From Rheum nobile (Eukaryota > Streptophyta > Magnoliopsida > Caryophyllales > Polygonaceae): a stretch of 64,000 nucleotides of DNA. Of this stretch, positions 21,056-34,274 are shown piece by piece (position 1 is the first letter of the stretch; each line of letters begins with the position of its first letter). The notes below the pieces were generated by a model. That model saw nothing but the letters and a program-made list of their open reading frames with translations. It was not told where the DNA came from and ran no database searches. Both the position numbers and the translations under genes were made by a program. The stretch is taken from contig WOAB01000211.1 in assembly GCA_027886185.1 (NCBI GenBank), positions 3,882,001-3,946,000 of the forward strand, in the 5' to 3' direction.

Positions 21056-23512
21056 ATGGCTGACAAGCAAACCGGCGACGTCGACAACCCCACTGGCGGC
21101 CTACCCTCTCTGATGCAGTCATCCTCTTTCTCCCTCTCCCCTTCCGCTCTCGCCGTTCAACAAGCCCTACATGTGTCTAGCATTAAGACTCATGTTACTA
21201 TCAAACTCGAACAATCACCCCCAAACTACACCATCTGGCGCCATCTCTTTCTTGTTACCCTAAAAAAATTCAATCTCCATAACCATGTTAATGGTTCCCC
21301 TCCCACCGGTGATGAGAATTGGCAGATCTTGGACTCTATTGTCCAATCTTGGATCTATGGCACCATCTCCGATGACATCTTCAGGACAATTGTTCGCTCT
21401 ACGGATTCCACCGCCTTTGAGACTTGGCTCGACGTTGAAAATCTCTTCCGCGACAACAAGAAGACTCGAGCAATCCAAATGGAAGCCGAATTCCGCAGCC
21501 TTGCTCAAGGCGACATGTCCATCATGGAGTATTGTCGGAAACTCAAAGAACTCTTCGATGGCCTTGCTGATGTCGGTAATCCCATCTCCGATGAAAATCT
21601 GGTGCTCCAAACTATCTCCGGCCTCAATGATCAATTCTCCTTCATGGCCGCCTTGATTCAATTCAAAGATCCATTCCCAACATTTCAGCAATGTCGTAAT
21701 GCCCTCCTTTTGGAGGAGCGTCGCCGTGCAAACACCAGGCCGGCTCCTGTCTCTGCCCTCACTACCACAGTAGCAGCACCCTTGGCCCTGGTGTCCGGTT
21801 CTCATCCTCCACCGCCACATCCTGCCTCCTCACCACATCAGTATTCGCACTCGGGTTCTGGACGTGGTCATGGGCGAGGACGAAATGGCCGCGGTCGCGG
21901 TCGCGGATATGGTCGCGGTTCTTCTCAACAACAGACTGTCGTTCAACAACTTCTCCACATCTTATCCGACGGCCAACAATGGACTCCTCAGCAGCCCTGG
22001 AATTCTCAGGGAATTCTCGGGCCTGGCCCTCGTCCCAGTCACAATTCGCAGGCCTACTTGTCTCAGCATACTGGCCCGGCGTGGAATCAGCAAGAGCTCA
22101 TCCATGCTCTCAACAACCTGTCCACCCCAACAAACAATACGGATCCTTCATTCTATATGGACACTGGTGCATCATCTCATATGGCTTCAAGTGCAGGTAT
22201 TCTCTCTCTCGTTTTTCGTCCAGGTATCTATTCTTCTTCAAAAATCATTGTGGCTAATGGACAAACCTTACCTATTACTCATATTGGTCACAAAAAGCTT
22301 TCCGACTTTCCACCTTTTTCTCTCAAAAATGTTTTAGTCACTCCAAACTTGATCAAAAATTTAATCTTTGTCCGTAAATTTACCACTGATAATCGTTGTT
22401 CAGTTGAATTTGATCCGTTTGGTTTTTCTGTGAAGGATCTTACCAGCAAGACCGTGATCCGTCGGTGCAATAGTCGGGGCGAACTCTACCCATATTTCCC
22501 TCAAAATAAAACCGCCGAACCAGCCACCATTTCCCTCTCGGCGAGCCACATCATCCCATCGTCCATCTGGCATTGCAGAATGGGTCATCCTGGAAGCAAA
22601 GCTCTCAATCATCTCATCTCTCAAAATTCCTTTCTATGTCATAAATACAAATTACATATTTGTCATGCTTGTCAATTGGGCAAACACACTAGATTGCCTT
22701 TTCATTCATCCAACTCTAAGTCTACTACTGCCTTTGATCTTATTCATTGTGATCTATGGACATCGCCTATCTTGAGTGTTAGTGGTTATAAATATTATTT
22801 GGTGATTACTGATGATTTTAGTCAATTTATATGGACCTTTCCTCTCAAACTCAAATCCGAAACACCAAATATTATCAAACACTTTCATGCCTACTGCAAA
22901 ACTCAATTCAACAAACCATTTAAATCCATACAATTTGATCATGGCGGCGAATTTGACAATGCATGTCTTCTCGATTTTCTCATCTCCCATGGCATTGAGT
23001 ATCGTTTCTCTTGCCCACATACCTCACAACAAAATGGCAAAGCCGAAAGGATGATTCGTACCATCACAAACACTATTCGTTCACTCCTCTTCCACGCTCA
23101 CTTATCGCCTCGTTTTTGGGTTGAAGCTCTAAACACCGCCACTCATCTTCTCACTCTCACACCGACCACAACCCAATCATACTCTACCCCGTTCGAATCT
23201 CTTTACCACAAAAAACCCACATACGATCATCTTCGGGTATTTGGTTGCCTATGTTTTCCTAACCTCACCGCCACTACCAAACACAAACTCCAACCTCGAA
23301 CCCAACCATGCGTTTTCCTCGGCTATGCTATGCACCACAAGGGTTATCGTTGTCTTGATCTGGCAAACAACAAGGTAATTATTTCGCGACATGTTATTTT
23401 TGACGAACAAGTTTTTCCGTTCAAAAATTCAGATTCACCTTCATCGCCACCTTCACAAAATATTATGGATTTTTTAATTGAGAATCCTAATCCGGTTCCT
23501 CTCCTCCCGTAA
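21056..23512 (+). pseudogene. Copia-1 polyprotein, gag-protease-integrase part
   Basis: The ATG at 21056 sits in gccATGG context. Gag occupies about residues 40-230, followed by a GRGRGRGYGRG basic stretch near 275; no CX2CX4HX4C knuckle is visible. The protease motif MDTGASSHM starts at residue 368. The GAG-pre-integrase motif WHCRMGHPG is near 505 and C..C follows. The integrase triad appears as D566, D628 and E664, giving the expected D,D-35-E spacing. The GKAERMIRT and FGCLCF motifs follow. The frame ends at a TAA (23510-23512) before the RT, but the same frame is open again right after, so this is a nonsense codon in a longer polyprotein, not the natural end. Confidence 0.9.
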
Positions 23513-25549
23513 CCGGATACCCACACAAACATCCACTCCAAAACAGCCGGCCCTAATTTCCCAACAACAGTCGGATCTCATTCTCCCTCAAATTCCGTAA
23601 CCCCCTCCACTCCCCTAACTCCCTCCACTTCCGTAACCCCCTCACATCCCATAACTCCCTCCACTAACCCTGCCACACGCCCCTCTCTCTCTCCTGGCCC
23701 ACTTCCCTTGTCTCCCCCAATTAATTCTGGTCAAAGATTCCCCCACCCAATTACTCCCATTATCCCCCAATTTACTCCATCATTCTCAACTCCTCACAAA
23801 CTGGCCGTTTCCCCCTCTCTCTCCCCTGGCCCACCTCCTCTTTCTTCTCTAATTAATTCCAGTCAACAATTCCACCACCCAATTACTCCTCTCATCCCTC
23901 GTATCACTCCGCACTCCTCAACTTCCAAAAATCCGTACCCTCAACCGGACCCACCTCCTCTCCAAAACTCTCATCAGATGCTAACTCGTGCCAAGTCTGG
24001 TAACTCGTGCCAAGTCTGGTATCTCCAAAACCCACTTTGGTTTAAATCAATGAAGGAAGAATATGATGCTTTGATTACTAACGGGACTTAGGATCTCGTA
24101 CCGAGGCCTAGGGGTGCTAATATGATTACAGGCAAATGGCTCTTTCGTCACAAATTCAATGCTGCTGGAAATCTAAGCCGCTACAAGTCTCGTTGGGTGG
24201 CCCGCAGTTATTCTCAAGAACACGGCATCGACTATGACGAGACCTTCTCTCCAATTGTCAAACCAGCGACCATCCGCACCATCCTCAGCTTGGCGGTGTC
24301 TCGATCTTGGCCTATTCACCAGCTTGATGTTAAGAATGCCTTTCTCCATGACACTCTCAATGAAACAGTCTATTGTCAGCAACCACCGGGCTTCGTCAAC
24401 GCTCAATTCCCGGATCATGTCTGCAGATTAAAGAAGGCTCTCTATGGATTGAAGCAAGCACCGCGAGCCTGGTTTCAACGATTTGCTAGTCATGTATGTC
24501 GCCTCGGCTTTTGTGGCAGTCGATCCGACCCGTCCCTCTTTGTCTACAACTCCGGCTCTGATCAAGCCCATCTTCTGGTGTATGTCGACGACATCATTCT
24601 CACTGCTTCATCGGCTTCCTTCCTCTCTCGGATCATCCGAGCCCTCAGTCAAGAATTCTCCATGACGGACCTTGGGGAATTACACAATTTCCTTGGAATT
24701 GCTGTCACTAAACGCGGCACCGGGCTACATCTCAGCCAAGAACAATACGCTCAAGATATCCTTCGTCGGGCCGGAATGACGCAGTGCAATCCCTGCCTCA
24801 CGCCTGTCGACACGAAACCGAAGTTGAGCGCCACAACCGGTCTGCCTGTTGCCGATCCTTCGGATTATCGTTCCATTGCCGGTGCCTTGCAGTATCTCTC
24901 TCTCACCAGGCCTGACATTTGTTATGCTGTTCAGCAGTGTTGCCTGCATCTCCATGACCCCCGTGCCGAACATCTCAATGCCATCAAACGCATCCTGCGT
25001 TACATCAAAGGTACGATCACTCTTGGCTTATGTATTGAACCATGCCCAATCGACGAACTTACTGCCTACTCAGATGCGGATTGGGCTGGTTGTCCCGATT
25101 CCCGGCGTAGTACTTTGGGCTTCTGCGTCTACATCGGCCCGAACCTGGTCTCTTGGTCATCCAAACGCCAAGCCACAATATCTCGATCAAGTGCTGAAGC
25201 CGAGTACCGGGCCATTGCCAACGCCATTGCGGAATTGTGTTGGCTCCGTTCTCTATTGCAGGAACTTCGATGTCCGACTTCAAAGGCAACCGTTGTCTTC
25301 TGTGACAATGTCAGTGCAGTTTATATGTCTAGCAATCCCGTGCAACATCAGCGAACGAAGCACATCGAGATTGATATTCATTTTGTTCGTGAGAAAGTTG
25401 CCTTGGGTCAAGCTCGGGTTCTCCATGTTCCCACTACAAGTCAATTTGCGGATGTTCTCACAAAAGGGTTGCCATCTCCTCTATTTCTCGACTTCCGGTC
25501 CAGCCTCTGCATCCGGGAACCTCCAGCATCGACTGCGGGGGGCTGTTAG
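23513..25549 (+). pseudogene. Copia-1 polyprotein, linker, RT and RNase H part
   Basis: Same frame as the upstream gag-integrase. 23513-24050 is a Pro/Ser/Thr-rich linker. A TAG at 24089-24091 falls where the family has Trp in NGTWxLVPRP, then the frame continues with KWLFRHKFN, RWVAR, DETFSP, LDVKNAFL, the catalytic YVDD at 24581-24592, and RNase H (SDADWAGC, AEYRA, CDNVSAVY, TKHIEIDIHFVR). The natural stop TAG at 25547-25549 lies in the first bases of the 3' LTR. A 19-bp duplication near 23982 is described separately. Apart from the two nonsense codons and that lesion the domains are well preserved. Confidence 0.9.
23980..24020 (+). repeat. 19-bp tandem duplication in the Copia-1 linker
   Basis: aactcgtgccaagtctggt occurs twice in a row at about 23982-24019. 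Before it the frame reads MLTRAKSG, as in the family. After it the reading is shifted (NSCQVWYLQ) until NPLWFKSM resumes in frame. Confidence 0.85.
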
Positions 25550-25681
25550 AATTAGATTTATTGCTTTCATCATTAATGTATTTCCTTTCATTTGCAGTTA
25601 CATTTCTATCCTGTGTAACACTATATAAGCCTTCTCAATAATATGAGGCAACTCAACTTTTGGGTCTTTTACATCCTTTCA
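25544..25681 (+). repeat. Copia-1 3' LTR
   Basis: 138 bp, identical to the 5' LTR, followed by the target duplication gttta. Confidence 0.95.
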
Positions 25682-25686
25682 GTTTA

Positions 25687-26860
25687 TAAGTTGCCAAATA
25701 GGCACTAAATATGCATAGTTGATGCTTGAAGGTCTGGCTAATAAAAATTGAAATGGCAAGATCAACATACGAGAGAGTCATGAATAAAGTGGAAGCACTA
25801 TAGAAATTAAAACCCAAGCATATATGCACTGCAATATGCTTACCTTGTGCATCAGGCTGAAGTTTGTATGCAACTTTGACAACAAAGATGCATAATATCC
25901 AATCAAGATCTCTTCAACGTAGTCCAATCAAGTTTTTTCTCTGCCTTTGAAAAGGGAGAACCAAGTTTAGCTCCTTTGTAGTGAAACAAAGAAATAATTA
26001 GTCTAGCAATAGGCATGCATTAAACAAGAAGACAAAAAGGAAATGAACAAAATCGTAGGTTCACCAGCAAAGAATAAATATTTAAATCAACTTATACTAT
26101 CCTACCAAATCAGAACTTCAATTAGAAGCAAATTTCTTCATGCAACCTAATTCAGCAGTTAAACTCACGACAACAATATGTCTTCTTCTACTTGCGATCC
26201 TAAGGCTTATGTGGATCCTGGTGGCCACAAATCGGAAAAGAAAAAGAGGAAAACAAAGCAAGAAGAAGAGTGGTGCTCAAAGTGGCAGATCTGTCGAGCA
26301 AGCTTCTACTTGCAATCTTGATGCTTTAGAGGATCATGCTGGCCTAAAATCATAAAAGAAGAAAAAAAGGACTGGACCAGGGTGCAAGAATTCGTCAACG
26401 CCTATCATCCCAGAAAAGGACCACGGTGAGCGTGGGGCAGCGGATTGTAACCGTGCTTGATTATCCTTTGGATCTGGGCAAAAACTCAAACCCGCGAGAA
26501 AGAAATGAGAAGTGGGCGAAGGCGGTGAGTGGCGTTGGTGAAAGGATAGAGGTCCATTTATAATGACGGGAAGGCGGTGGAATAGGGGAGGTTATGGAAG
26601 GAGGGATGTGTAGAGGAAAATTCTGCAATCAACAGATGTCAAAAATAAGACAAACTATAGCAACACGTGTACAAATGCAATAATCAATTGATGACAAAGC
26701 TTGCATGGCAATATTGTAATAATAGAACAAAAATAAGGGCTAACTAATCACTATTCATTTCAAGACTTTCAACTTTTATAATAGTAAGGATAAGGATATC
26801 ACCCATACTTTTCTTCTGTTATGCTTATGATTATTCTAGAGGCTACTTTCTCCATTTCTT
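25687..26860. other. no firm gene; possible minus-strand exon and promoter traces
   Basis: On the minus strand a block at about 25968-25841 is followed by GTAAGCAT, a good donor site, and could be an exon (reading ...VVKVAYKLQPDAQ in one frame). A TATAAATGG on the minus strand (26552-26560) resembles a core promoter. At 26158-26300 the plus strand reads MSSSTCDPKAYVDPGGHKSE, and a related phrase recurs about 110 bp later. None of this assembles into a gene I can defend. Confidence 0.25.
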
Positions 26861-27499
26861 GGCTGATGTGGCAATTCTTCTATCCAGATGGTGTCTTGAG
26901 CCACCCCACTGTCTTGCTACTTTAATTTTTCTTTTTCCTCTTTTCACTCAAGAAAAACTCTATCTTCTCTTACTCGTGCATCAGATTGTCAGATGTAGAT
27001 TTTGCCCATATCAAGGTTATTGCTCATTCCTTTTTACCTCCCTTTTCCGTTTTTGATATTCAAACTAGTATCTATGCAGGCTACAGTTTCCCCCTCCTCT
27101 TCCTTTAATCATATCTTTCTTGATTTACTGCCTATATCTAAGATGGTTCTTATATTTGCAATCCCACCCCCACCTCTTGCAATCTTTTCTCTTAGAAACT
27201 CACCATCATGGTCCATGAACGATAACATTTCCTACTCTCATGCTCTTGTGAACTTCCCACACGACGATGTTCATGATGCTTCTTATGCTCTAACATCTAC
27301 AGATGTTGAGTCTTCGAATGCAACACCTCCCTTCTTGCTCATGTTAACAGTTGTTGCAACTTGAGTATCTAAAGATCTTCCTTTCCATGAAATCCTTCTA
27401 GAATCACAACCCCAAGATGATCATGTCTTCTCCTTACAGGAGCAATACCCACTGCCTTCTGAAAATCTCCCTTTTTATGCTACAACCTCCTTTGTAACT

Positions 27500-28145
27500 C
27501 TTCTAAAGCAACTTCCTCCACTCTCCACTTTCTTACAAAATTCACATCACATCCCTGTCGTCTACAACCAGATTCTCCACTTGGCCCATTTTTCTATGTT
27601 TCTGAGAATGGCTGGTACCTTTATTCCCACTTCTACCATCACTAGAAGGCTCAAGGAAACATGGTGAAATAGAAGTAGGGAGTTGTGTAATTTATGTCTC
27701 CCCTTCATATTTGCAAGCCATGAAGCAAGGTATTGGGTGCGGCATAATCACCCTTACCATGTGCAAGGTAAGTTGGTGGCCATGTTCCCCTACAATCCTA
27801 CTTTTCAAACCTTAGTGGTTCATTTCTAAAGAGTTGATCTCTGGATTCGAATCCTTCTTTTACCCTACTACCTCTACAATGGTCATGCTCTAGATTACAT
27901 CCTAAAGGAAAATTATGTTGGAATCTTTATCCACCGATGAAGCCTCTCATATTAGGAACAAGATGAAGTTTGCTCGTATTTGTGTCAATGCCCCTGTCAG
28001 AGGTTTTCGTAGCTTTCTTAATATCATTCATATCGATGGTACAATCTTAACCATGCATGTGTGGTATGAAGGTTTTTCGCCTGGTTGTGGCTGCTGTGGG
28101 GACGAAGACCATAACTTTGATAATTGTCCTATTAACAACATGTAA
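27500..28145 (+). pseudogene. decayed LINE ORF1 (DUF4283-like plus zinc knuckle)
   Basis: Joined over frameshifts, the region shows the order typical of plant L1 ORF1 proteins. There is a helix ending TITRRLKETW; a WIRILLLPYYLYNGHALDYI segment (compare W.R.P.LP in the family); KMKFARICVNAPVRGF (compare FARICV); and the knuckle CGCCGDEDHNFDNC, a CX2CX4HX4C motif, at about 28085-28126. The protein would bind LINE RNA. A stop and at least one frameshift near 27830-27910 disable it. Open segments to about 28800 may be its C-terminal tail. No ORF2 follows; Copia-2 begins at 29497. Confidence 0.6.
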
Positions 28146-29491
28146 CATCGCCCTCTTGATGTCACTTTCATTGGTTATAATGAAGATAAAGAAGCTGCAA
28201 AACAGACCAAGTTATGGCTTTTGGGAAACTTCTACCCCACAACCACTTCACCAACATGTTCTTCCCTCCGTCCTAACTTCATCACTAGATCCAACCAAGG
28301 TATTCATTCACTTCCTTCTAGAGACAAGGGAAATGGTATCTTACAAACACCACTTGAGGCCATGTTCAATGTCCAAGATGGTACTTATTCTCTGCCTACA
28401 TGCATCACCAATGAATTTGTTAATCTCATGACCAATCTTCACTACACGTCCCTCACTAACACTTCCTTTGGTGTGAGTGCTCGAGAGCAGCTTCTTTACG
28501 CCCTTGCTAATCTCTCCAATGCTCTTGTCACTATTGCTATGCATGACATTCCACCATACCCCTCCTTCCTCCACCAATCCAAGCCTTTCTCTCACCACTC
28601 TCTCTCCACTCCCTCCACAATACATCCCTGCTCTTAACCCACCTGCAATGCCAGACTCCTCTTTTCACTCTACGAGGTCCAACTCTACACTTAACAGAAA
28701 AATGGGAGGCATTGAGATCAAGTCAGGTCAAGGTGGTTCCAACACTACTTCCAACTCCCTACAGGTGAACCACAACCTACATCTCTCCTCCTCCTACTGA
28801 CCCCATTCTAGTGACCACCAGAAAGCGCAAAAGCGAGGGCATATGCAAGAATGCTCATGTATGATGTGTTACACAACTAACCATGGGTTGCCATTTTATG
28901 ATGTCCCTAATCTCTATCCTGGACCACATAATATAAAGCAACATGCATCCTTGTGTAAATTTCTCTGTAAGCAAAACCATCCTATTATAATCCTAATCGT
29001 GTATGGATGTGTATTAATGATATTTTGCTATGTATCATACACTTGTTTGATAATTGCCTACATATTGTATGTAAGTTTCTTGTGAGATGGTTGATTACCT
29101 CACCAGGAATAGATCTATCAATATATATATCTACCTATATAACTCAGCTATATATGCTTGTTCATTTTATCCCTTCTTGTTATCAACTACATTGATTAAC
29201 ATAGTGCTTCTTTTCAGGTTTTATAATTTCCTATATCATCTCCTTGCTTTTGCTCGTGGTTCTCTTTTATTATAAATCTACATGTTTGTTTTTGTGCTAC
29301 TTTGCTATATGGCTTATACTTTTCTAGCTCTTCGATGGTTTTTTGCCTATCTCTACATTCCTTGCTACATTCTGCCTCATTTTTTGTCCCTTTCCTTCTG
29401 TTATTATTATGTTATATATCATTTAGCCTCTGAGGCATTCTCTCAACTTACTTACATGAACAAGGGAACTAACTATTACCTTCACCATTAT
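28146..29491. other. probable LINE ORF1 tail and unassigned DNA
   Basis: Pyrimidine-rich fragmentary frames to about 28800, likely the decayed C-terminus of the LINE ORF1. From 28800 to 29491 no gene is seen. 29492-29496 (ccctt) is the left target duplication of Copia-2. Confidence 0.4.
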
Positions 29492-31019
29492 CCCTTTGTT
29501 GGGATTAGATGCGTATAAGCAGAATTTTATAAAACTATTTTCTAGCATCTAACAAGGATCTCATGCATGAATCAATAGGGATCAAGTAGGAATAGAGTTA
29601 CATATCGTTTGATGCGAGTCTGAAACATTCCGGCAGAGTTTCTTCGGAGATCGAAAGCCCCAAGTGTGACTTCTCTACTTGGTCCACACGAGTCTGGAAT
29701 TTGGATCACTTTTGATGTCTTATGCTAGAACGAACGAACGAAAAGCAAGCTTGGCTTCTATGGGGAGAGCTTCGGCCGTACTTGCTTGGAGGAGGAGAAT
29801 TCTTTTATTCGTTTCCTTTTGGAAACGATTACTTATAAGATCATATCTTATCTTTGGTAATGGATATAATATCTTTATATTGTACCCATATATCTTCTAA
29901 TAAAATATCTCCTTATCCAGTAATTATTAATGGTAACTCTTATCTATTAATAATAAAATTCAATCTCTCGGTATAAGCCTATGGGCTGAAATCTCCATCT
30001 CCCACATGGGCTTTCGGTTCGGTTTGATCCAACCCGATAACTCTATGTGTGTGACCTCATAGGACCCGGTTATTATAGCCATGGGCCTAACCCGATTAAG
30101 CCTATTGATCGTAGTTGGCTTCTAGCAAAGCACTATGACCCCTAAAATTATTGGATTGTAAATCTCCATTAATAGTCCTATTCCATGTTCGGTAATTGTA
30201 CCTTTTGTAACACCCCCAAATTTCCTCTTGAAAGTATTAATGCCAGTGACCTCGGATTCCTCATCCCGAAGTCACCCCAGGCTTTTCCATTTGATATAAA
30301 TCATCAAACAACAATTATGATACAAAATATCATAACCTTCGATTAAAACCATAGTCACGGAATTTCAACACAATTCCAAATACAACCAAATACATCAGAA
30401 ATACAGCGGAAGTCTTTATAATACAGAGTAGTCTTAATACAAGACCTTTTTAACACAGCGGAAGTCTTTGAAATAACAACAGGGTCTTGATCGCAATGAT
30501 CACCCGCCAAGGATCCTTAACCTGGATAAAACTCTTCAAAACACCGTTTGCCTTCATAGTCGTTCTAGCCTTTTTGGACTTGCAACCTATCTGATGTGCC
30601 GAATCGAACAGATGACACCAGCCAACAAAGCAGATAACAAATGCGGTTGGTTAGTCTAAATGAATAGACCATGCAAGGGCACAAAGCAGAGTGGTTCGAA
30701 GTAGTCGTATTAGGTTAGACTCGTCGTCTCTCGAATAACAGTCGAGTACGATAGTCAACCACTATACTACTACTAGAATATATTAAAAGGCATGATCAAG
30801 AGGAGATTCTGGAAGACCGAGTCTTACAACAATAAATCCCAAAAGAAGACTCCAACTGAAATGAGCCTTATAGGAAAATTATGATGAATGTTTGGGAACA
30901 TTAATACACACAAACAAAAAACAAGTTGGTTTTTCGGTTCATAACCGACCTCACCGCTTAACGCGAATTCAGATTAGAAAGAGAACTTTACTCTGACCCA
31001 AGTTAAGACGAGTTCTCCT

Positions 31020-31228
31020 AACTGCACTACTCTTAGCTGCACTACTCTTAGCTGTACTAATCTTAGCTGCACTAATATTAGCTGCACTACTCTTAGCTGC
31101 ACTAATCTTAGCTGCACTAATATTAGCTGTACTACTCTTAGCTGTAATACTCTTAGCTGCACTACTCTTAGCTGCACTAATCTTAGCTGCACTAATATTA
31201 GCTGCACTACTCTTAGCTGTAATACTCT
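31020..31228. repeat. 15-bp minisatellite (agctgcactactctt)
   Basis: About 14 tandem copies of a 15-bp unit, with variants ending ctactctt, ctaatctt or ctaatatt. Since 15 is a multiple of three, the array produces a spurious repetitive open frame on the minus strand (QLRVVQLRL...). Confidence 0.9.
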
Positions 31229-32507
31229 CCCAAGAGTATACTAAAATATATGCATCACCGCACTTAACTTATTCACAATGCACTTAACTTAAAATAGGAG
31301 AACACACATTTCTCATTTCCTTAAATGAGAAATCCCGAGCTCACACATTACTTCTTATAATCGGACATTAACCTTAATAACCTCGAATCTTACAACCTCA
31401 ATTTCCTTAAAGACACTTCCCACAATTCCATTACTCATTCTCATCGAATTTGGCCCTTATGCCAAATTCTAACTTAAATCCTTTAAAATTCAAGAACAAT
31501 CACAATATCTTGTTCCTACGTTCCTCGAAACGTATCCCATGAGATATTACTCTTAATTCCTTAAGATATCATTCTGAAAATGATTCATCTACTATAATGC
31601 TTATAACACAAGCTCACTTATAAGAGATAACTCTTAATCTCTTAGAACATTAACTCCACACATTTATCCTTAATCACTTCATCATCTCACAACCTTATCT
31701 CCATACTACACATCATGTAATAATTCTTACTGAATTCTTATTACCTCATGATTATCAACATATCCTATCCTTAAACTGTGACCTTTCTATTTAAGTGGTC
31801 ACCTCTTAACACAATAACTTTACAACTTAATCTTCTTCAAAGAGTTGCACCTTAAGCCTTATAGATGACATACTCACAAGATGTCCATCCTTAACAGTTC
31901 CCAAGCGTCATAACTCTTCATCCTCTGGAAATTCCACTTATCGAGTCCAACGACTCGTACTGTCTTTAAACGACTTATTTCGATCTTAAATCCTTATATT
32001 CCGTACACCATCGACTATCCATCCAGGACTTAATCGCATTATTTCCTTATATTATTTCAAACGAATCTCAATTAGATCTCCCCAAAGGATACCTATGATT
32101 TCGTACACTTGACTTTCCCAAAAGCTTTAACCATTGGTCCTACATGGGTCATACTTTACGTATGATCCTGACCCTTCTAGCTCCGGATTTCACAGTCTTA
32201 CTCAAGACCACATTAGGGAAAATGAGTTCCTGAAGAATTATTCCCTTAATCAATTATTCATTCATAACACTTTATCCACACTAATGCATACAACATGATT
32301 AAGAGCATATACAAAGCTTTAAACCTTAGGATGACAATTATGTCCACCCAATTAGTACAACTACCAAAGCTTATTAATTATGTGCGACAACAACACTTAT
32401 TTTATTTTATTTCAAAACGCGCATCACGTTATAAGCTTTTACATGTATATATCTCCAACGGATCCTATACATCTTGAGTATGCGTTTCGCCTTGAGTGAC
32501 GCATATA

Positions 32508-32990
32508 TAGTATTAGGTGGGGTCTAGCCACCTCTCTACTAGGTTAGTATTAGGTGGGGTCTAGCCACCTCTCTACTAAATTCCGAGATTTGTGTCACCA
32601 GCTAAGTGCACCACCTCTATACTCGTGTATCAGAGGTTTGGTCATGACCTGCGAATAGTATTAGGTGGGGTCTAGCCACCTCTCTACTATGTTAGTATTA
32701 GGTGGGGTCTAGCCACCTCTCTACTAAATTCCGAGATTTGTGTCACCAGCTAAGTGCACCACCTCTATACTCGTGTATCAGAGGTTGGGTCATGACCTGC
32801 GAATAGTATTAGGTGGGGTCTAGCCACCTCTCTACTATGTTAGTATTAGGTGGGGTCTAGCCACCTCTCTACTAAATTCCGAGATTTGTGTCACCAGCTA
32901 AGTGCACCACCTCTATACTCGTGTATCAGAGGTTGGGTCATGACCTGCGAATAGTATTAGGTGGGGTCTAGCCACCTCTCTACTAGGTTA
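32508..32990. repeat. 148-bp tandem repeat, 3.3 copies
   Basis: Units start at 32508, 32656 and 32804, with a partial fourth at 32952. Each unit contains two copies of a shorter block, tattaggtggggtctagcc plus flanking bases. The copies are nearly identical, so they expanded recently. Confidence 0.92.
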
Positions 32991-33028
32991 TAAAGAAACG
33001 ACTGGACCTTGACGAGTCCAACGTTCCT

Positions 33029-33243
33029 AACTACTAGTGCTAACTAAACAGTTCACGCACAACAATATTATAACTACTAGTGCTAACTAAACAGTTCACG
33101 CACCACAATATTTTAACTACTAGTGCTAACTAAACAGTTCACGCACCACAATATTATAACTACTAGTGCTAACTAAACAGTTCAAGCACAACCATATTAT
33201 AACTACTAGTGCTAACTAAACAGTTCAAACACAACAATAGTAT
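33029..33243. repeat. 43-bp tandem repeat, 5 copies
   Basis: Units containing aactactagtgctaactaa start at 33029, 33072, 33115, 33158 and 33201, with a few substitutions between copies. Confidence 0.9.
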
Positions 33244-34274
33244 AATTCACATTAAAGCCATCCTGGCAAACAACTTAAACATAGATATAGTAGAACGACA
33301 AATCCTTACCTGGACTTAGCGTTCCTGCAAATCCACGTGCTATTCTAGCATTAAGTCAACATTAAATTCACAACAATACCATCACGGTAATTAACACACA
33401 GTACTCGAGCTAATTAAACAGTTCACTTTAATTGCCCTAGCCCAAATCCGAACAGCAGAATATTCCCGAATCTGCATTCAATATGGTTTTGGCCATAACT
33501 TTAGTTATACAACTCGGAATCCAATTCCGCGAAGTTCCAGACGCTAGTATGAAAGTCTACTATTTAATGAGCTTAACCCCAACTTTATCAAAATTACATA
33601 ACTGGCCCGGTATTTCCGGCAGTGCACGAACAAGTCCTTCAGGCAACATATGTCTATAATAGCGTTGATCTAGCAGATATACAACCTATTATAACATCAT
33701 ATTCTTTTCATCAAATTATTTATCAAAACTGTTCCCAACATAAACAGTAAATCATTCCAAATTAATTAACAACTAACAATTGTTAATTAAGGAAAGTATG
33801 GAAGGATGAGCAAGAGCGAACCGCCACTTGCCTTAGATCCGACGAAAGCTTAGCAAGGCTTGGAGACAACGATGGGTTTCCGGGATCGACGCAGGGACAG
33901 ATCTGAGACCACAGATTCCTTCGGATCGACCCAAAATGAAACCCTAAGTTAGATTCGATATCTACATATACGAATCTAAAAGAATACGAAAGGAATCGAA
34001 GGAACAAAGTCCTGATCGAGACCACAAAGCTCAAGCCATACCACGACTGCCCAACCATACCGCGGGTGTGGTGGCATCTGGCCGCGGGTGCGGTGGCGTT
34101 TCAGTGGTGAGACGATCTCAACGACTCACCGGGGAAGATGACGGGGCGACTTGTCGGGGCTCGGTTCGTGGTGGCTCCAACTTTTGGACATCTAACACCA
34201 CCTTGAGAGCAACACCAACACCAACCAATCACTGGCGACAACACCGACAAGATTCAAGCTTTCCGGCGAAGGCC

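Larger units (their letters stand above)
20837..25681 (+). mobile_element. Copia-1: structurally complete Ty1/copia retrotransposon
   Basis: A 4,845-bp element bounded by 138-bp LTRs that read identical base for base, inside a GTTTA target duplication (20832-20836, 25682-25686). A tRNA-iMet-type primer site TGGTATCAGCC begins at 20975, and a purine tract (gcggggggc) precedes the 3' LTR. Domain order gag, protease, integrase, RT, RNase H defines copia. The short LTRs and GRG-rich gag without a visible CCHC knuckle suggest the Ale/Retrofit lineage (inference). Identical LTRs mean recent insertion, yet the coding region has nonsense codons. Confidence 0.95.

Noticed and set aside
21260..21820. 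186-aa minus-strand ORF
   Set aside because: It is the shadow of the Copia-1 gag frame on the opposite strand.
25841..25968. Minus-strand exon with a good donor site
   Set aside because: Reading frames contain stops or need an unsupported frameshift, and no adjoining exon was found; noted only under the gene-free entry.
30974..31207. Minus-strand ORF with QLRVVQLRL repeats, like a leucine-rich peptide
   Set aside because: It is produced by a 15-bp minisatellite whose period is a multiple of three; no start context or neighbours support a gene.
32508..32990. Regularly spaced repeats resembling a CRISPR array
   Set aside because: The repeats are contiguous 148-bp tandem units without variable spacers, inside a plant LTR.
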